From contig NZ_JARXWB010000033.1 in the NCBI RefSeq assembly GCF_029892425.1, positions 26,138-90,137 of the forward strand: a DNA stretch of 64,000 bases, in the 5' to 3' direction. Every line of letters begins with the position of its first letter. Position 1 is the stretch's first letter. The DNA is from Bradyrhizobium sp. BR13661 (GTDB lineage Bacteria > Pseudomonadota > Alphaproteobacteria > Rhizobiales > Xanthobacteraceae). Below are positions 25,796 to 34,584 of the stretch, in pieces. The notes beneath the pieces were generated by a model, which did no database searches, had not been told where the DNA came from, and saw only the letters and a list, made by a program, of their open reading frames with translations. The position numbers were made by a program, and so were the translations under genes.

Positions 25796-26056
25796 ATGGA
25801 GACCGTACGCGATATCTTTTACGTTGGCGTGATATCGGCCTTCCTGACTTCCTTGCTCACCGGCTCCTACTTTTCGGTTCGCGCCAGCCTTAATCGTCGT
25901 CGTCCCTCGCGGCGCAGCTTCGTTCAGGCGAACCCTCTCAATGCGCTGCTCTTTGCAGATGAACTGTTACCGGAAGGTCTGAAGTATAGAGCTAAGGCAT
26001 TCCGAGCATTCCTAGTTACATTCATTTCGATCGTTGTTTCGCTTCTTTTCAGATAA
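25796..26056 (+). CDS. Small membrane protein, unknown function
   Basis: An 86-residue frame with two hydrophobic segments (residues about 9-24 and 70-84) and a basic loop (NRRRPSRRS). Base composition is less GC-rich than the neighbours. No known family. The following frame, also membrane-like, starts 8 bp after its stop. Confidence 0.45.
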   Translation: METVRDIFYVGVISAFLTSLLTGSYFSVRASLNRRRPSRRSFVQANPLNALLFADELLPEGLKYRAKAFRAFLVTFISIVVSLLFR

Positions 26057-26063
26057 TCGAATT

Positions 26064-26267
26064 ATGCCGCGCTGGTACCATCTTCTAGTCCTTCGTACCG
26101 CGAACCTAATTAGCGTGGCCTTGTTGCTCTTAGCCGCCATCATCGCTCTTTGCGTTGCCGCGGACTGGATTGGTCACCTTGGATGGGGCTATCCCTGGTA
26201 CGTGCTCCCATTTCTTATCGCCTATGCCGTCGGTGCCTTCGCACTTCATCGCGGCGCGGCGAATTAG
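26064..26267 (+). CDS. Small membrane protein, unknown function
   Basis: A 67-residue frame (MPRWYHLLVLR start) with two hydrophobic segments, SVALLLLAAIIALCVAA and VLPFLIAYAVGAFAL. A TTG at 26034 would give a longer N-terminus. It may be co-transcribed with the gene just before it. Low confidence because of its length and AT-richer composition. Confidence 0.45.
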   Translation: MPRWYHLLVLRTANLISVALLLLAAIIALCVAADWIGHLGWGYPWYVLPFLIAYAVGAFALHRGAAN

Positions 26268-26408
26268 AACACTTACTAAATCAACTTAGGTAACTGAAAT
26301 TACGCAAATTACGGTACACCCAACTGGCCGTTCCGCTTCTAGCCCGGTCACCGAAATTCTGGCGGAATAGGCAATTCTGCGCCATCTTCGCGGCGAAGGA
26401 GAGGCTCC

Positions 26409-26900
26409 GTGGCAATCGAAATCAGATCCGCGACCACCGGCGATGCCGGAGCGATCCAGCGCATCTATGCGCCGTTCGTGCTGGCGACGGCGATTTCATT
26501 CGAGGACCAGCCGCCGTCAATCGACGAGATAGCTGGACGGATCGTATCGATCTTAAAGACGCATCTTTGGCTCGTCGCAGTCGATGGAGGAGAAGTCTGC
26601 GGCTATGTCTACGCAAGCGCGCATCGCGAGCGTGCAGCCTATCGCTACTCCGCCGACACCACGGTTTACATCTCGCCCGAGGCACAGCGACGCGGTGTTG
26701 GCCATGCGCTCTACGCCGAACTGCTGCCGCGGCTCAAGCAACGCAACATACACATGGCATTTGCCGGCATCGCGCTGCCAAATCCAGGAAGTGTCGCGCT
26801 CCACGAGTCAGTAGGCTTCACGCCGGTCGGCATCTATAGCGAGGTCGGTTTCAAATTAGGCCGCTGGCACGATGTCGGGTGGTGGCAGCGCATGCTTTGA
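26409..26900 (+). CDS. GNAT acetyltransferase, phosphinothricin acetyltransferase-like
   Basis: The 163-residue protein resembles bar/PAT enzymes: IQRIYAPFVLATAISFE near the N-terminus, the acetyl-CoA loop EAQRRGVGHALY, and the C-terminal GFTPVGIYSEVGFKLGRWHDVGWWQ. Such enzymes acetylate phosphinothricin, methionine sulfoximine or related amino compounds. Chromosomal rhizobial copies are common. It stands alone. Confidence 0.88.
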   Translation: MAIEIRSATTGDAGAIQRIYAPFVLATAISFEDQPPSIDEIAGRIVSILKTHLWLVAVDGGEVCGYVYASAHRERAAYRYSADTTVYISPEAQRRGVGHALYAELLPRLKQRNIHMAFAGIALPNPGSVALHESVGFTPVGIYSEVGFKLGRWHDVGWWQRML

Positions 26901-26946
26901 TGTGAGGTCCGCCTTGGAGCCACTGCCGGCCTTCAGGATTTGGCTA

Positions 26947-27216
26947 TTATCCGTGCCTCGTGAGACCAAGCCTGATCTTGCACGGGTCTAAATCCAATGC
27001 TTCCCAAAACTTGGCGACCCCATCGTTTCCTGCGTGCACGGTCAAGAAGGAAACCTTATCTTCTGCTTCCAACATCAGGGCGCTCGCTATGGTGCGGGCA
27101 ATTTCGCGCCGTCCGAATCGACGGTGCACGTAAAGTCGGCGCATCCGCCAGGCGGGATGCACGGTCATCGCTGGTTCGTCCGTAGTTGCCCCAATCCCAG
27201 CCAATTGGCCATTCAT
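26947..27216 (-). pseudogene. Truncated GNAT acetyltransferase remnant
   Basis: The 89-residue frame holds only the C-terminal half of a GNAT fold (MRRLYVHRRFGRREIARTIA, the acetyl-CoA loop, with GRRE in place of the usual RGxG). The N-terminal strands expected before it are missing because the PilZ gene stop lies 21 bp upstream. This suggests a 5'-deleted gene rather than a working enzyme. Confidence 0.55.
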
Positions 27217-27237
27217 GCGACCAGCCGGGAGCTACCC

Positions 27238-27555
27238 CTACGAGACCAGCGTCTCGCCGCGGCGTGCTCTCTTGGCGGCTCTGCCGCGATTGATGAACTG
27301 GACGCCTACGAACTCGCCATTGATCCAGGCGAGCTCGCAGTGCCGGTAGGCCAACCCGATCGGTGACAACACCAGGAAGAATTCTCTCTGGCCGATATCG
27401 GTCACCGTACCGTCGATCACCAGCTTGGCCCCCATTTCAGAGATATCGTAGATCTTGCAGGGGCGCTGCCAGGTGCCGTCGATCGCCATCACGCGAGCTT
27501 CGATCGGTCGCTCGAACGCGACACGCCGATCGTTGCGTTGGTCTCCCTCGCCCAC
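27238..27555 (-). CDS. PilZ-domain protein
   Basis: From a GTG at 27555 (after a run of G that could serve as a ribosome site) the frame gives about 105 residues; an ATG at 27645 would add 30. The body fits PilZ: NDRRVAFERP, then DISEMGAKL, the D-x-S-x-x-G part of the c-di-GMP site. The Arg pair is spaced RxxxxR rather than RxxxR, so binding may be altered. The run of seven or more G near the start is a place to suspect length variation. Confidence 0.7.
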   Translation of the reverse strand: MGEGDQRNDRRVAFERPIEARVMAIDGTWQRPCKIYDISEMGAKLVIDGTVTDIGQREFFLVLSPIGLAYRHCELAWINGEFVGVQFINRGRAAKRARRGETLVS

Positions 27556-27707
27556 CAACCCCCCCCGCTGATGAATCCCCAGGCAGCCGCTCCAATTAGA
27601 GCAAAAACCTTGATCTTCGGTGAACGGCGGGCCTGCGCGTCGCATGACCGGTGCCAGTGAGCAAACACGCTGCGACTCTCATGCCGGCAACAGCGGAACA
27701 CGCCGCT

Positions 27708-28838
27708 TCATGGGTCCCGATGTTCGAGGAATTCCTTCACCGGCCCGACGAAGGGGTGCAGGAATTGGCCGAACATGCCGCCGGGGATCGGCTTCACCGT
27801 ACCGTAGTTGACCGGCCAGCGGTCTTTGGGCAGGTGCCAGGTTCTGCCGAGCATATCGAACAGCGGCGTGTGTGCTGCGTAGTTCTTGTCGATGGCCTCG
27901 GCGTCCGAGGCGTGGTGCCAGTGGTGAAATTGCGGCGTGACGATCACGTAGCGCAGCCAGCCGACGTCCATCTTGATGTTTGAATGGATCAGCACCGATT
28001 GCACGGAGATGAAAATGAGATAGGCGAAGATCGTGTCTTGCGGGAATCCGAGCAGGAAGATCGGCACCAGCACCAGGGCGCGCGTTGCCAATGGCTCGAA
28101 GAAATGGAGGCGCGATCCCGAGAGCCAGTCCATGTGTTCGGGCGAATGATGGACCGCATGGATTCGCCACAACCACGGCACCTCGTGATAGGCACGGTGG
28201 GAGACGTATTCGACGGCATCGGCCGCCAGGATCATCAGCACGAAGCGGACGATCGCCGGCAGCGCCACGACATGCGCTTGCAGTGACGGGCTGATCGCCC
28301 AGGCGAAATAGTCATGGGCAAAATGTGTCGAGACCACCAGGAAGATGCCGATCAGCAGGTGGTTGACGCCGAAATAGGCGAGATCGAGTCTCCAGCCGGG
28401 GCTGAGCGGCCCTTGCTCCGGCCGCACCCGCGGGAAGACCCACTCGAGCAGCACGAAGGCTGCGCCGGTGAAGAAGAGATCGAGCACCAGCCAATCGAGG
28501 CCGAGATAGACGCGCGGCTGGAGAAATTCCGGAGTCGGCACATAGGGCCCGCCAAGCAGCGTGGCGAGGAAAAGCGCGCTGAGGCCGATCGTAGCGGGCA
28601 CCCGTGGGCCGCCAAGCACGATCCCGATGACGCCGAGCCAGGCACCGACGACCATGGCGATCGCGAGGGTGAGGCGGAGCAGCTCGACGTCGTAATGGAC
28701 GCGCAGCTCAGGCGTCGTGAGAAAGGCGGGGTAGCGCAGGCATAGCACCGCAGCGACGCTGAGCACGCCGATCGCGGCGCAGAGAGAGCTGCCGATGCGC
28801 CCTTCGCCGATGCGCGGCCTCGAACTTTCTTGAGCCAT
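27708..28838 (-). CDS. Sterol desaturase/fatty acid hydroxylase family protein
   Basis: The 376-residue membrane protein has several hydrophobic segments and the di-iron histidine clusters of the family: HRAYH, HAVHHS and HHWHH, with a fourth HSN-type site. ATG 28838 follows GGAGACC; a further in-frame ATG at 28877 lacks a good ribosome site. These enzymes hydroxylate or desaturate lipids, including hopanoid- or carotenoid-related ones in bacteria. Substrate not readable. Confidence 0.88.
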   Translation of the reverse strand: MAQESSRPRIGEGRIGSSLCAAIGVLSVAAVLCLRYPAFLTTPELRVHYDVELLRLTLAIAMVVGAWLGVIGIVLGGPRVPATIGLSALFLATLLGGPYVPTPEFLQPRVYLGLDWLVLDLFFTGAAFVLLEWVFPRVRPEQGPLSPGWRLDLAYFGVNHLLIGIFLVVSTHFAHDYFAWAISPSLQAHVVALPAIVRFVLMILAADAVEYVSHRAYHEVPWLWRIHAVHHSPEHMDWLSGSRLHFFEPLATRALVLVPIFLLGFPQDTIFAYLIFISVQSVLIHSNIKMDVGWLRYVIVTPQFHHWHHASDAEAIDKNYAAHTPLFDMLGRTWHLPKDRWPVNYGTVKPIPGGMFGQFLHPFVGPVKEFLEHRDP

Positions 28839-28952
28839 CAATGGTCTCCCAACGAAGTTTCTCAAGCGCGTCAGCATAGGCGCGCGTTTCTCAGATCCAG
28901 CGGCCAGGGTACGTAGATGGCCGAAAAGAGTTAAAATTGCCAGAAGTCACAA

Positions 28953-28975
28953 GTCCGCTTTGGGTCAAAGCAGAC
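28953..28975. repeat. Inverted repeat in the 28839-29166 gap
   Basis: GTCCGCTTTG and CAAAGCAGAC form ten-base arms (one mismatch) round GGT. Similar GTCCGCTTTTGGG-type palindromes recur between genes in this group of bacteria. The 328-bp gap otherwise holds only the minus-strand terminator at 29010; no gene is seen. Confidence 0.4.
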
Positions 28976-29009
28976 GAAACAGGATCGGACGGCGGCCGGG
29001 CTCATAACG

Positions 29010-29037
29010 AAAAACCCCGGTGCGTGGGGCACCGGGG
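29010..29037 (-). terminator. Rho-independent terminator, minus strand
   Basis: On the minus strand CCCCGGTGC and GCACCGGGG form a nine-base-pair stem round a five-base loop, followed by five T. It would end a transcript coming from the Nudix gene 130 bp upstream. Confidence 0.75.
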
Positions 29038-29166
29038 CGTTTCAAACAAAATGGATTGGTAAGGCAATGACGCCTCTATAGCAGTGAACCGGGCTGGCGC
29101 TTGTGAACTGGTTCACACTTGCGACGTGGTGACCGGACCATTTGTCGCGCCCGGAGCGACCCGAGC

Positions 29167-29559
29167 TCAGCTCCGCCGCGACTTCCGCGGAAACAGGCGA
29201 TCGCGGATGTAGCGCGAGGTCGCGGTCAGGCGGATCCCGCGCGGCTTCTGCCAGGCGGCGCGGTCGAGCTCCTTCTTGTCGCCGATCGCAAGCCGGCCCT
29301 TGGCGTTCTTGGCGATGAAGATCGCATCGCTCATCTTGCGGCCCGAACGCTTGTTCTTGGCCGTCACTTCCTTCCAGAGGCTGATCCGGCCGAGCTTCAA
29401 CTTCGGCAGCTCTTCCTTGATCTCACGCCGGAGGCAGGCCTTGTCGGATTCACGCGCGCGCTTGCGGCCGCCCGGGAACATCCAAAGGCCGTCCGACCGT
29501 CGCCTGACCAACAGAACCTTGCCGCGCCTGGCGGCAACCAGCTTGGAAGACTTCGCCAT
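29167..29559 (-). CDS. Nudix hydrolase
   Basis: The 130-residue protein carries the full Nudix box, GGRKRARESDKACLRREIKEEL (the G-x5-E-x7-REIKEEL core starting near residue 30), after an N-terminal strand VLLVRRRSDGLWMFP. It would hydrolyse a nucleoside diphosphate linked to another moiety. The C-terminus is basic. It stands alone on the minus strand. Confidence 0.9.
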   Translation of the reverse strand: MAKSSKLVAARRGKVLLVRRRSDGLWMFPGGRKRARESDKACLRREIKEELPKLKLGRISLWKEVTAKNKRSGRKMSDAIFIAKNAKGRLAIGDKKELDRAAWQKPRGIRLTATSRYIRDRLFPRKSRRS

Positions 29560-29716
29560 ACCTGTCGCAAACCGAGAAAAGAATCTGACACCATCGTAAC
29601 TTGTCTATTTCATTAGACAAGTTCGATGGCCGTTCCGGTTGCCCCGGCCTGCCGCACTTGTCCACATCCTGCGAGGGTGCGGCCAATCTCGCAAGGCGTC
29701 TCGGGCGCGTGCCGCG

Positions 29717-30817
29717 CTAGGTGACCTCGTCCGCTGCTGGCGCCGTCGGTGGCGGCTTCGCCGCCTCGCTCCCGATCCAGGCCGCTGCCATCTCCCACGC
29801 CACCGACAGGATGATCGGCCCGATGAACAGGCCGACAATGCCGTGGGCGAGCGTGCCGCCGATCACGCCGACGAAGATGACGATGGTCGGCGTGTTGAGA
29901 CCGCGTCCCATGACGAGTGGCTTCAGCATGGTGTCGATGAAGCCGACGACGACGAAGAACACGGTGAGCACCAGGGCCGTGGTGACGTCCTTGGCGGTCC
30001 AGATCCAGATGATGACAGGCAGCAGCACGAAGAAGGCGCCGATCTGCACGATCGACAGCAGGAGCACGATGAAGGCCAAGAGGCCGGCGCTCGGCACGGC
30101 CGCCAGCTTGAAGCCGATGCCGGCAAGCAATGCCTGCACGATGGCGACGCCGATCACGCCTTGCGCGACCGCGCGGATGGTGGCGCCGCCAAGCGTGAGA
30201 AAATGCTCGCCCTGCTCAGGCACGATGCGCGACAGGAAGCCGCGCCCGGCTGCAACCAGCCGGGGCCCGTGTGGAAAAAGGAAGCCGGCCACAAACACCG
30301 AGACCAGGAATTGCAGCGTGCCGAGGCTGGCATCGCCAGCCAGCGACAATAGCGGTCCTGCCAGCGGCTGAAGATAGGGCGCGACCTCGCGCAGCACCGC
30401 GCGGATGTTGGTGTAGGCCTGGTCCCATAGATCGAACAGCGTCGGGCCGATCAGCGGCCATGACTTGATCGATTCCGGGGCGGACTGAAGCGCGAGGTCA
30501 CCGGTGCCAAGCTGATGTGCCAGCTCCCGCCCCCCGTCCACGGCGCTCACGCCGAGCCAGGTTGCGGGGCCGAGGACGATGCCGAGCGTGATCAGGGTCA
30601 GGATGGCGGCTGCGGTCTTGGGCCGGCCGCCAAGGATCCTGGCGACCCAGCTGAAGGCCGGATAGAACGCGACCGCGAGCACGAAGCTCCAGGCCAGGAT
30701 CGGTATAAAGGGCCGGATGATCAGGAATGTCCAGATGATCAGCAGCGCCAACAGGCCGAGCCGGATCACGAACTGGATGACATCCTCGCCCGTCAGGAGC
30801 TGACGCAGACTTTTCAC
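29717..30817 (-). CDS. AI-2E family (PerM/TqsA-type) membrane protein, copy 2
   Basis: The 366-residue protein is a paralogue of the one at 10460-11551: VIRLGLLALLIIWTFLI near the N-terminus and GVIGGTLAHGIVGLFIGP near the C-terminus match almost residue for residue. I chose GTG 30817 because it aligns with the GTG start of copy 1 (VKSLRQL against VKTIRSL); ATG 30871 would add 18 residues. No FNR/FixK box is seen upstream of this copy. Confidence 0.88.
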   Translation of the reverse strand: MKSLRQLLTGEDVIQFVIRLGLLALLIIWTFLIIRPFIPILAWSFVLAVAFYPAFSWVARILGGRPKTAAAILTLITLGIVLGPATWLGVSAVDGGRELAHQLGTGDLALQSAPESIKSWPLIGPTLFDLWDQAYTNIRAVLREVAPYLQPLAGPLLSLAGDASLGTLQFLVSVFVAGFLFPHGPRLVAAGRGFLSRIVPEQGEHFLTLGGATIRAVAQGVIGVAIVQALLAGIGFKLAAVPSAGLLAFIVLLLSIVQIGAFFVLLPVIIWIWTAKDVTTALVLTVFFVVVGFIDTMLKPLVMGRGLNTPTIVIFVGVIGGTLAHGIVGLFIGPIILSVAWEMAAAWIGSEAAKPPPTAPAADEVT

Positions 30818-31033
30818 AGGTACGGCTTTCCTTGCGGCATCAACGCGGGTTCTAGCACTTGCGCGGGCCAAGGGTTATTGCGAGCCCCGGGCCGGGCGTC
30901 AAGACGAGCGGGGCCGCGACGTGCGCCGGGATTGCCTAACGGCGATTAACCGGATTTCAGCGGACCAGTTTACGCCGATGCAAAGGCTCGCACCTAGGCT
31001 TTGTCCAAGGTCCCCAAAAACACTTGCGGTACA

Positions 31034-31261
31034 ATGGCCAACAGCATCTGGACGATCGAAGAATTCACCTGCCCGGGTTGCAGCATGAACTACACCGCGA
31101 CTCGCGAGGAGCACGCCGAGCCGCATTCAGGCCAGTTCAAATGCAGCATTTGCAGTGGCGTGGTGCACAGCTGGTCCGGCAAGCATCACTTCTTCAACTG
31201 GCAGGCCGTGAAGACCAGGCCGCCGGTGTTCGGACGGCGCTGGACCGGGGTGCGGTACTAG
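31034..31261 (+). CDS. Small zinc-ribbon protein, 75 residues
   Basis: The protein has two CxxC pairs (CPGC at 13-16 and CSIC at 37-40) and several histidines between and after them, consistent with a zinc ribbon. It is short, soluble and alone. Similar small ribbons are encoded at 13417 and 40520. Function unknown. Confidence 0.7.
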   Translation: MANSIWTIEEFTCPGCSMNYTATREEHAEPHSGQFKCSICSGVVHSWSGKHHFFNWQAVKTRPPVFGRRWTGVRY

Positions 31262-31383
31262 GCTGAACGCGCTCTTCGCCCGTCATTGCGCGCGCAGACG
31301 CAAATCGGCCTGCGCGAATAACGGCTTCTGCCAGGCCACGGTCCGGGCTAGTTTCCCCTCCCCGTAACCGAATCCGACGCGCA

Positions 31384-33432
31384 ATGACCGCTCCCTTCGT
31401 TCCGCAGATCGCCCTCTACCGCAACTGGCTCACCGAGCAGCGCGGCCTCTCCTTCGCCGACTACGAGGACATGCGGCAATGGTCGGTGCGCGATCTCGAT
31501 GCGTTCTGGCGCAGCATCTGGGACTATTACGATCTGCAGTCACCGACGCCGTTTGCGGCCGTCATCACCGAGCGCAAGATGCCCGGCGCGGTGTGGTTTC
31601 CCGGCGCGCAGGTGAATTACGCGCGGCAGGTGTTCCGGCATGTGGACGCGGCGCACTCCGCCGGCCTGCCCGCGATCGTCTCGGGTGGAGAGGACGGTGA
31701 GCTGACGGAGACCAGCTGGCCGGAGCTGCGGCGCAAGGCGGCCGCACTCGCGCTGCATCTGAAGGACAAGGGCATCAAACCCGGCGACCGCGTCGCGGCA
31801 TATCTCCCCAACATTCCCGAGACCATCATCTGTTTTCTGGCCAGCGCCAGCATCGGCGCGATCTGGAGCGTCTGCGCGCCCGATATGGCTGCGCCCGCGG
31901 TGATCGACCGCTTCAAGCAGATCGAGCCAAAAGTGCTGATCGCCTGCGATGCCGTCACCTATGCCGGGCGCAGGCATGACCGAAGGGAAGTCGTCGCAGA
32001 GCTGCGACGATCACTGCCATCAGTCGAGCACGTCATCCTGCACAGCGAGGCAACGGCGCTCGCGGCTCCGGAGGCCCTGCTCTCCGACATCACCGCGACA
32101 ACGAGCGCCGCGATCGATACATTCGAGCCGATGTGGCTGCCGTTCGATCATCCGCTCTGGATCGTCTATTCCAGCGGCACCACGGGCCTGCCGAAGCCGA
32201 TCGTGCATGGCCATGGCGGCATCGTCATCGTCGTGCTTGCGCTGCTCGGCCTGCACAACGACATCGGCTGCTCCTATCACCAAAACTCGTTCGGCGAGCG
32301 CTATCACTGGTATTCGTCGACCGGCTGGATCATGTGGAACAGCCAGGTCGGCGGCCTCTTGAGCGGCACGACCTGCTGCATTTTCGACGGCAGCCCGGGC
32401 GGCACCAAGGACAAGCCCGACTGGTCCACGCTGTGGCGCTTCGTGGCGCAATCGAAATCCACCTTCTTCGGCGCGGGCGCGGCGTTCTTCGCCAATTGCG
32501 CCAAGGCCGAGATTGATCTTTCGGCCGCCGGCGATCTGTCGCGGCTGCGCTGCCTCGGCTCGACCGGCTCGCCTCTCAGCGCCGACACGCAAGCTCATTT
32601 CAACGCGCGCTTCGCGGCGCTGTCGAAAGCCAACGGCAGCAAGGCGCAAGCCGACATCTGGTGGGCGAACATCTCCGGCGGCACCGATTTCGCCGGCGCC
32701 TTCATCGGGGGTAACAGGGAATTGCCGCAGACGCCGGGCGCGATGCAGTGCCGCCTGTTGGGCGCTGCCGTGGAGGCCTTCAGCGAGCAGGGCCACGCCG
32801 TGATCGACGAAGTCGGCGAGCTCGTCTGCACCGAGCCGATGCCGTCGATGCCGCTCTATTTCTGGAACGACAAGGGCAACGCGCGTTATCTGGCGAGCTA
32901 TTTCGAGACCTATCCCGATAATTTCGACGGCAGCGGCCGCGGACCGGTGTGGCGGCACGGCGACTGGCTCAAAGTCAACCTCGACGGCTCATGCGTGATC
33001 TACGGCCGCAGCGATGCGACCATCAACCGGCACGGCCTGCGCATGGGCACGAGCGAGCTCTATTCCGCGATCGAGGCGCTGCCGGAGGTGCTCGACAGCC
33101 TCGTCGTCGACCTCGAATATCTCGGCCGCGACAGCTACATGCCGCTGTTCGTGGTGCTGCGCGAAGGTGTTGCCTTCGACGGTGCGATGCGGGCCAAGAT
33201 CAACAAGGCGATCGAGGCAGGCCTCTCCCGCCGCTTCCTGCCGAACGAGATCTTTGCGGTCGCCGAGATCCCGCGCACGCTATCGGGCAAGAAGCAGGAG
33301 CTGCCGATCAAGAAGCTGCTGCTCGGCCAGCCCGTTGAGAAAGTCATCAACAAGGAGGCGATGGCCAACCCGGCCTGCCTCGACTGGTATCTCGCCTTTG
33401 CGCGCGACTATCTGGCGCGAACGGCGGCATGA
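31384..33432 (+). CDS. Acetoacetyl-CoA synthetase (acetoacetate-CoA ligase)
   Basis: The 682-residue adenylate-forming enzyme has the P-loop-like YSSGTTGLPKPIVH (264-277), the SGGTDFAGAF motif, the hinge GRSDATINRHGLRMGTSE and the C-terminal catalytic lysine in LSGKKQELPIKK. Size and the N-terminal FVPQIALYRNWL match acetoacetate-CoA ligases (AacS), which activate acetoacetate in the cytosol using ATP. With AtoDA it gives two routes from acetoacetate to acetoacetyl-CoA, relevant to PHB carbon. Confidence 0.93.
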   Translation: MTAPFVPQIALYRNWLTEQRGLSFADYEDMRQWSVRDLDAFWRSIWDYYDLQSPTPFAAVITERKMPGAVWFPGAQVNYARQVFRHVDAAHSAGLPAIVSGGEDGELTETSWPELRRKAAALALHLKDKGIKPGDRVAAYLPNIPETIICFLASASIGAIWSVCAPDMAAPAVIDRFKQIEPKVLIACDAVTYAGRRHDRREVVAELRRSLPSVEHVILHSEATALAAPEALLSDITATTSAAIDTFEPMWLPFDHPLWIVYSSGTTGLPKPIVHGHGGIVIVVLALLGLHNDIGCSYHQNSFGERYHWYSSTGWIMWNSQVGGLLSGTTCCIFDGSPGGTKDKPDWSTLWRFVAQSKSTFFGAGAAFFANCAKAEIDLSAAGDLSRLRCLGSTGSPLSADTQAHFNARFAALSKANGSKAQADIWWANISGGTDFAGAFIGGNRELPQTPGAMQCRLLGAAVEAFSEQGHAVIDEVGELVCTEPMPSMPLYFWNDKGNARYLASYFETYPDNFDGSGRGPVWRHGDWLKVNLDGSCVIYGRSDATINRHGLRMGTSELYSAIEALPEVLDSLVVDLEYLGRDSYMPLFVVLREGVAFDGAMRAKINKAIEAGLSRRFLPNEIFAVAEIPRTLSGKKQELPIKKLLLGQPVEKVINKEAMANPACLDWYLAFARDYLARTAA

Positions 33433-33546
33433 TCCCGGGCCGATCGGCCCAATTGCGGCTTCGGCATTTGCACTAAGTTCACCGATCGCCGGTAGACGGG
33501 TCAGGTTCCCTTGCCAACGAACAGCAAGCCATATCGAACAGCAGCC

Positions 33547-33849
33547 ATGGCCGACCTCAACGCCGTCCTTTCCAGGCTCAACGACCGCCTGCTCCGCCTC
33601 GAGGGCGAGCTGTTTGTGCTGCGCTCGCTGGCGCGCGCGACGCTGACGGCGGGCGACGACCACGCGGCCCGGATGCGCAAGCTGGTGGAGGCGGCAAAAG
33701 TCGCGCTCGATGATGAGGCCAAACGCGAGCTCGACAAGCCGACGCGCAAATATGTCGATGCGGCAACCGCACTGGTGGAGGAATTGCTGGTCGAGCCGAC
33801 ACCGGCACGGCCGCTGTTCACCGTGATCGATGGCGGACGGCGCGACTGA
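33547..33849 (+). CDS. Small hypothetical protein, 100 residues
   Basis: A charged, likely coiled-coil helical protein (MADLNAVLSRLNDRLLRLEGELFVLRS start, then LVEAAKVALDDEAKRELD). ATG 33547 is preferred; 33511 is an in-frame alternative. No family recognised. It is convergent with the next gene, 6 bp apart. Confidence 0.6.
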   Translation: MADLNAVLSRLNDRLLRLEGELFVLRSLARATLTAGDDHAARMRKLVEAAKVALDDEAKRELDKPTRKYVDAATALVEELLVEPTPARPLFTVIDGGRRD

Positions 33850-33855
33850 GCCCTC

Positions 33856-34095
33856 TCAGCGGAGCCGGGTTGCGCCAGGCTCTGGCGCATCGGCCGCCAG
33901 CCGGGTCAGTCCGGCCTCGATGATCGCGATTTCCTCGTCGATCTTGCCGATCGGCAGGCTGAAATCAAATCCGCGCGATGACCTGCTCTTCAGATCGACC
34001 GCAAGCCGCTGCCTGTGCATCATCAGTTCGTCGAGACCACGGCGGTTCTTCAGCCGCACATAGGTGTCCACGATCTGCGCGATTGCGTTCGACAT
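33856..34095 (-). CDS. Small hypothetical protein, 79 residues
   Basis: A helical, charged protein (SNAIAQIVDTYVRLKNRRGL start; DFSLPIGKIDEEIAIIEAGL near the end). Two in-frame ATG codons lie side by side at 34095 and 34098; GGGACAG is upstream. No family recognised. Confidence 0.6.
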   Translation of the reverse strand: MSNAIAQIVDTYVRLKNRRGLDELMMHRQRLAVDLKSRSSRGFDFSLPIGKIDEEIAIIEAGLTRLAADAPEPGATRLR

Positions 34096-34250
34096 CATAT
34101 CTGTCCCGGCAAAAATGCCCGCGCGACGCACCCACGCCGGCAGGACATTCTTGGTGTCGCGGTACGCAATACAAATCCGCGACGGATTCGTCGATACGGC
34201 AGCGAGGTTGAGAACGCGTTACCGTTTGATGATTTCACGACGGCGCCAAT

Positions 34251-34280
34251 AAAAAAGCCGCTGGCGATATCGCCAGCGGC
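34251..34280 (-). terminator. Rho-independent terminator, minus strand, without an obvious gene upstream
   Basis: A perfect 24-base palindrome (34257-34280, arms GCCGCTGGCGAT and its complement) is followed on the minus strand by six T. Nothing that looks like a protein gene lies on the minus strand in the next 300 bp, so a short noncoding transcript may end here. Confidence 0.7.
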
Positions 34281-34584
34281 CCAAGCCGGGTTCGAAAACG
34301 GATCCGGAATGAAATTTGTCCAGCCCCGGTTGGGCACGTTCTACGGCACATGCCGGATTCCTTCCGTTAAAAATGAAGCAGAGGAACCGCTGCATCGATC
34401 ATTTGCTGGCGACCGTGGCCACACGGCAACGCTTGGCCCGTGACGCAGACAGATTTGAGCGGCCGTTTGCGACAGGCGTTGCATGCGCATTGTTGATAAC
34501 CGGCTTAAGCGCCGCGCGGGTGGTGACAGGGCGGCCTGACGTGTTATCGGGGGATGACGCAGCTGCGAGACGGATCGGACACCC
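34281..34584. other. Gene-free gap, 34099-34584
   Basis: Apart from the terminator at 34251, this gap shows no convincing frame. A GGTTCGA stretch recalls a tRNA T-loop, but no tRNA fold can be built round it. A minus-strand small RNA ending at 34251 is the best guess. Confidence 0.3.

Noticed and set aside
34281..34330. A GGTTCGA stretch resembling a tRNA T-loop
   Set aside because: No acceptor, D or anticodon arms can be built round it.
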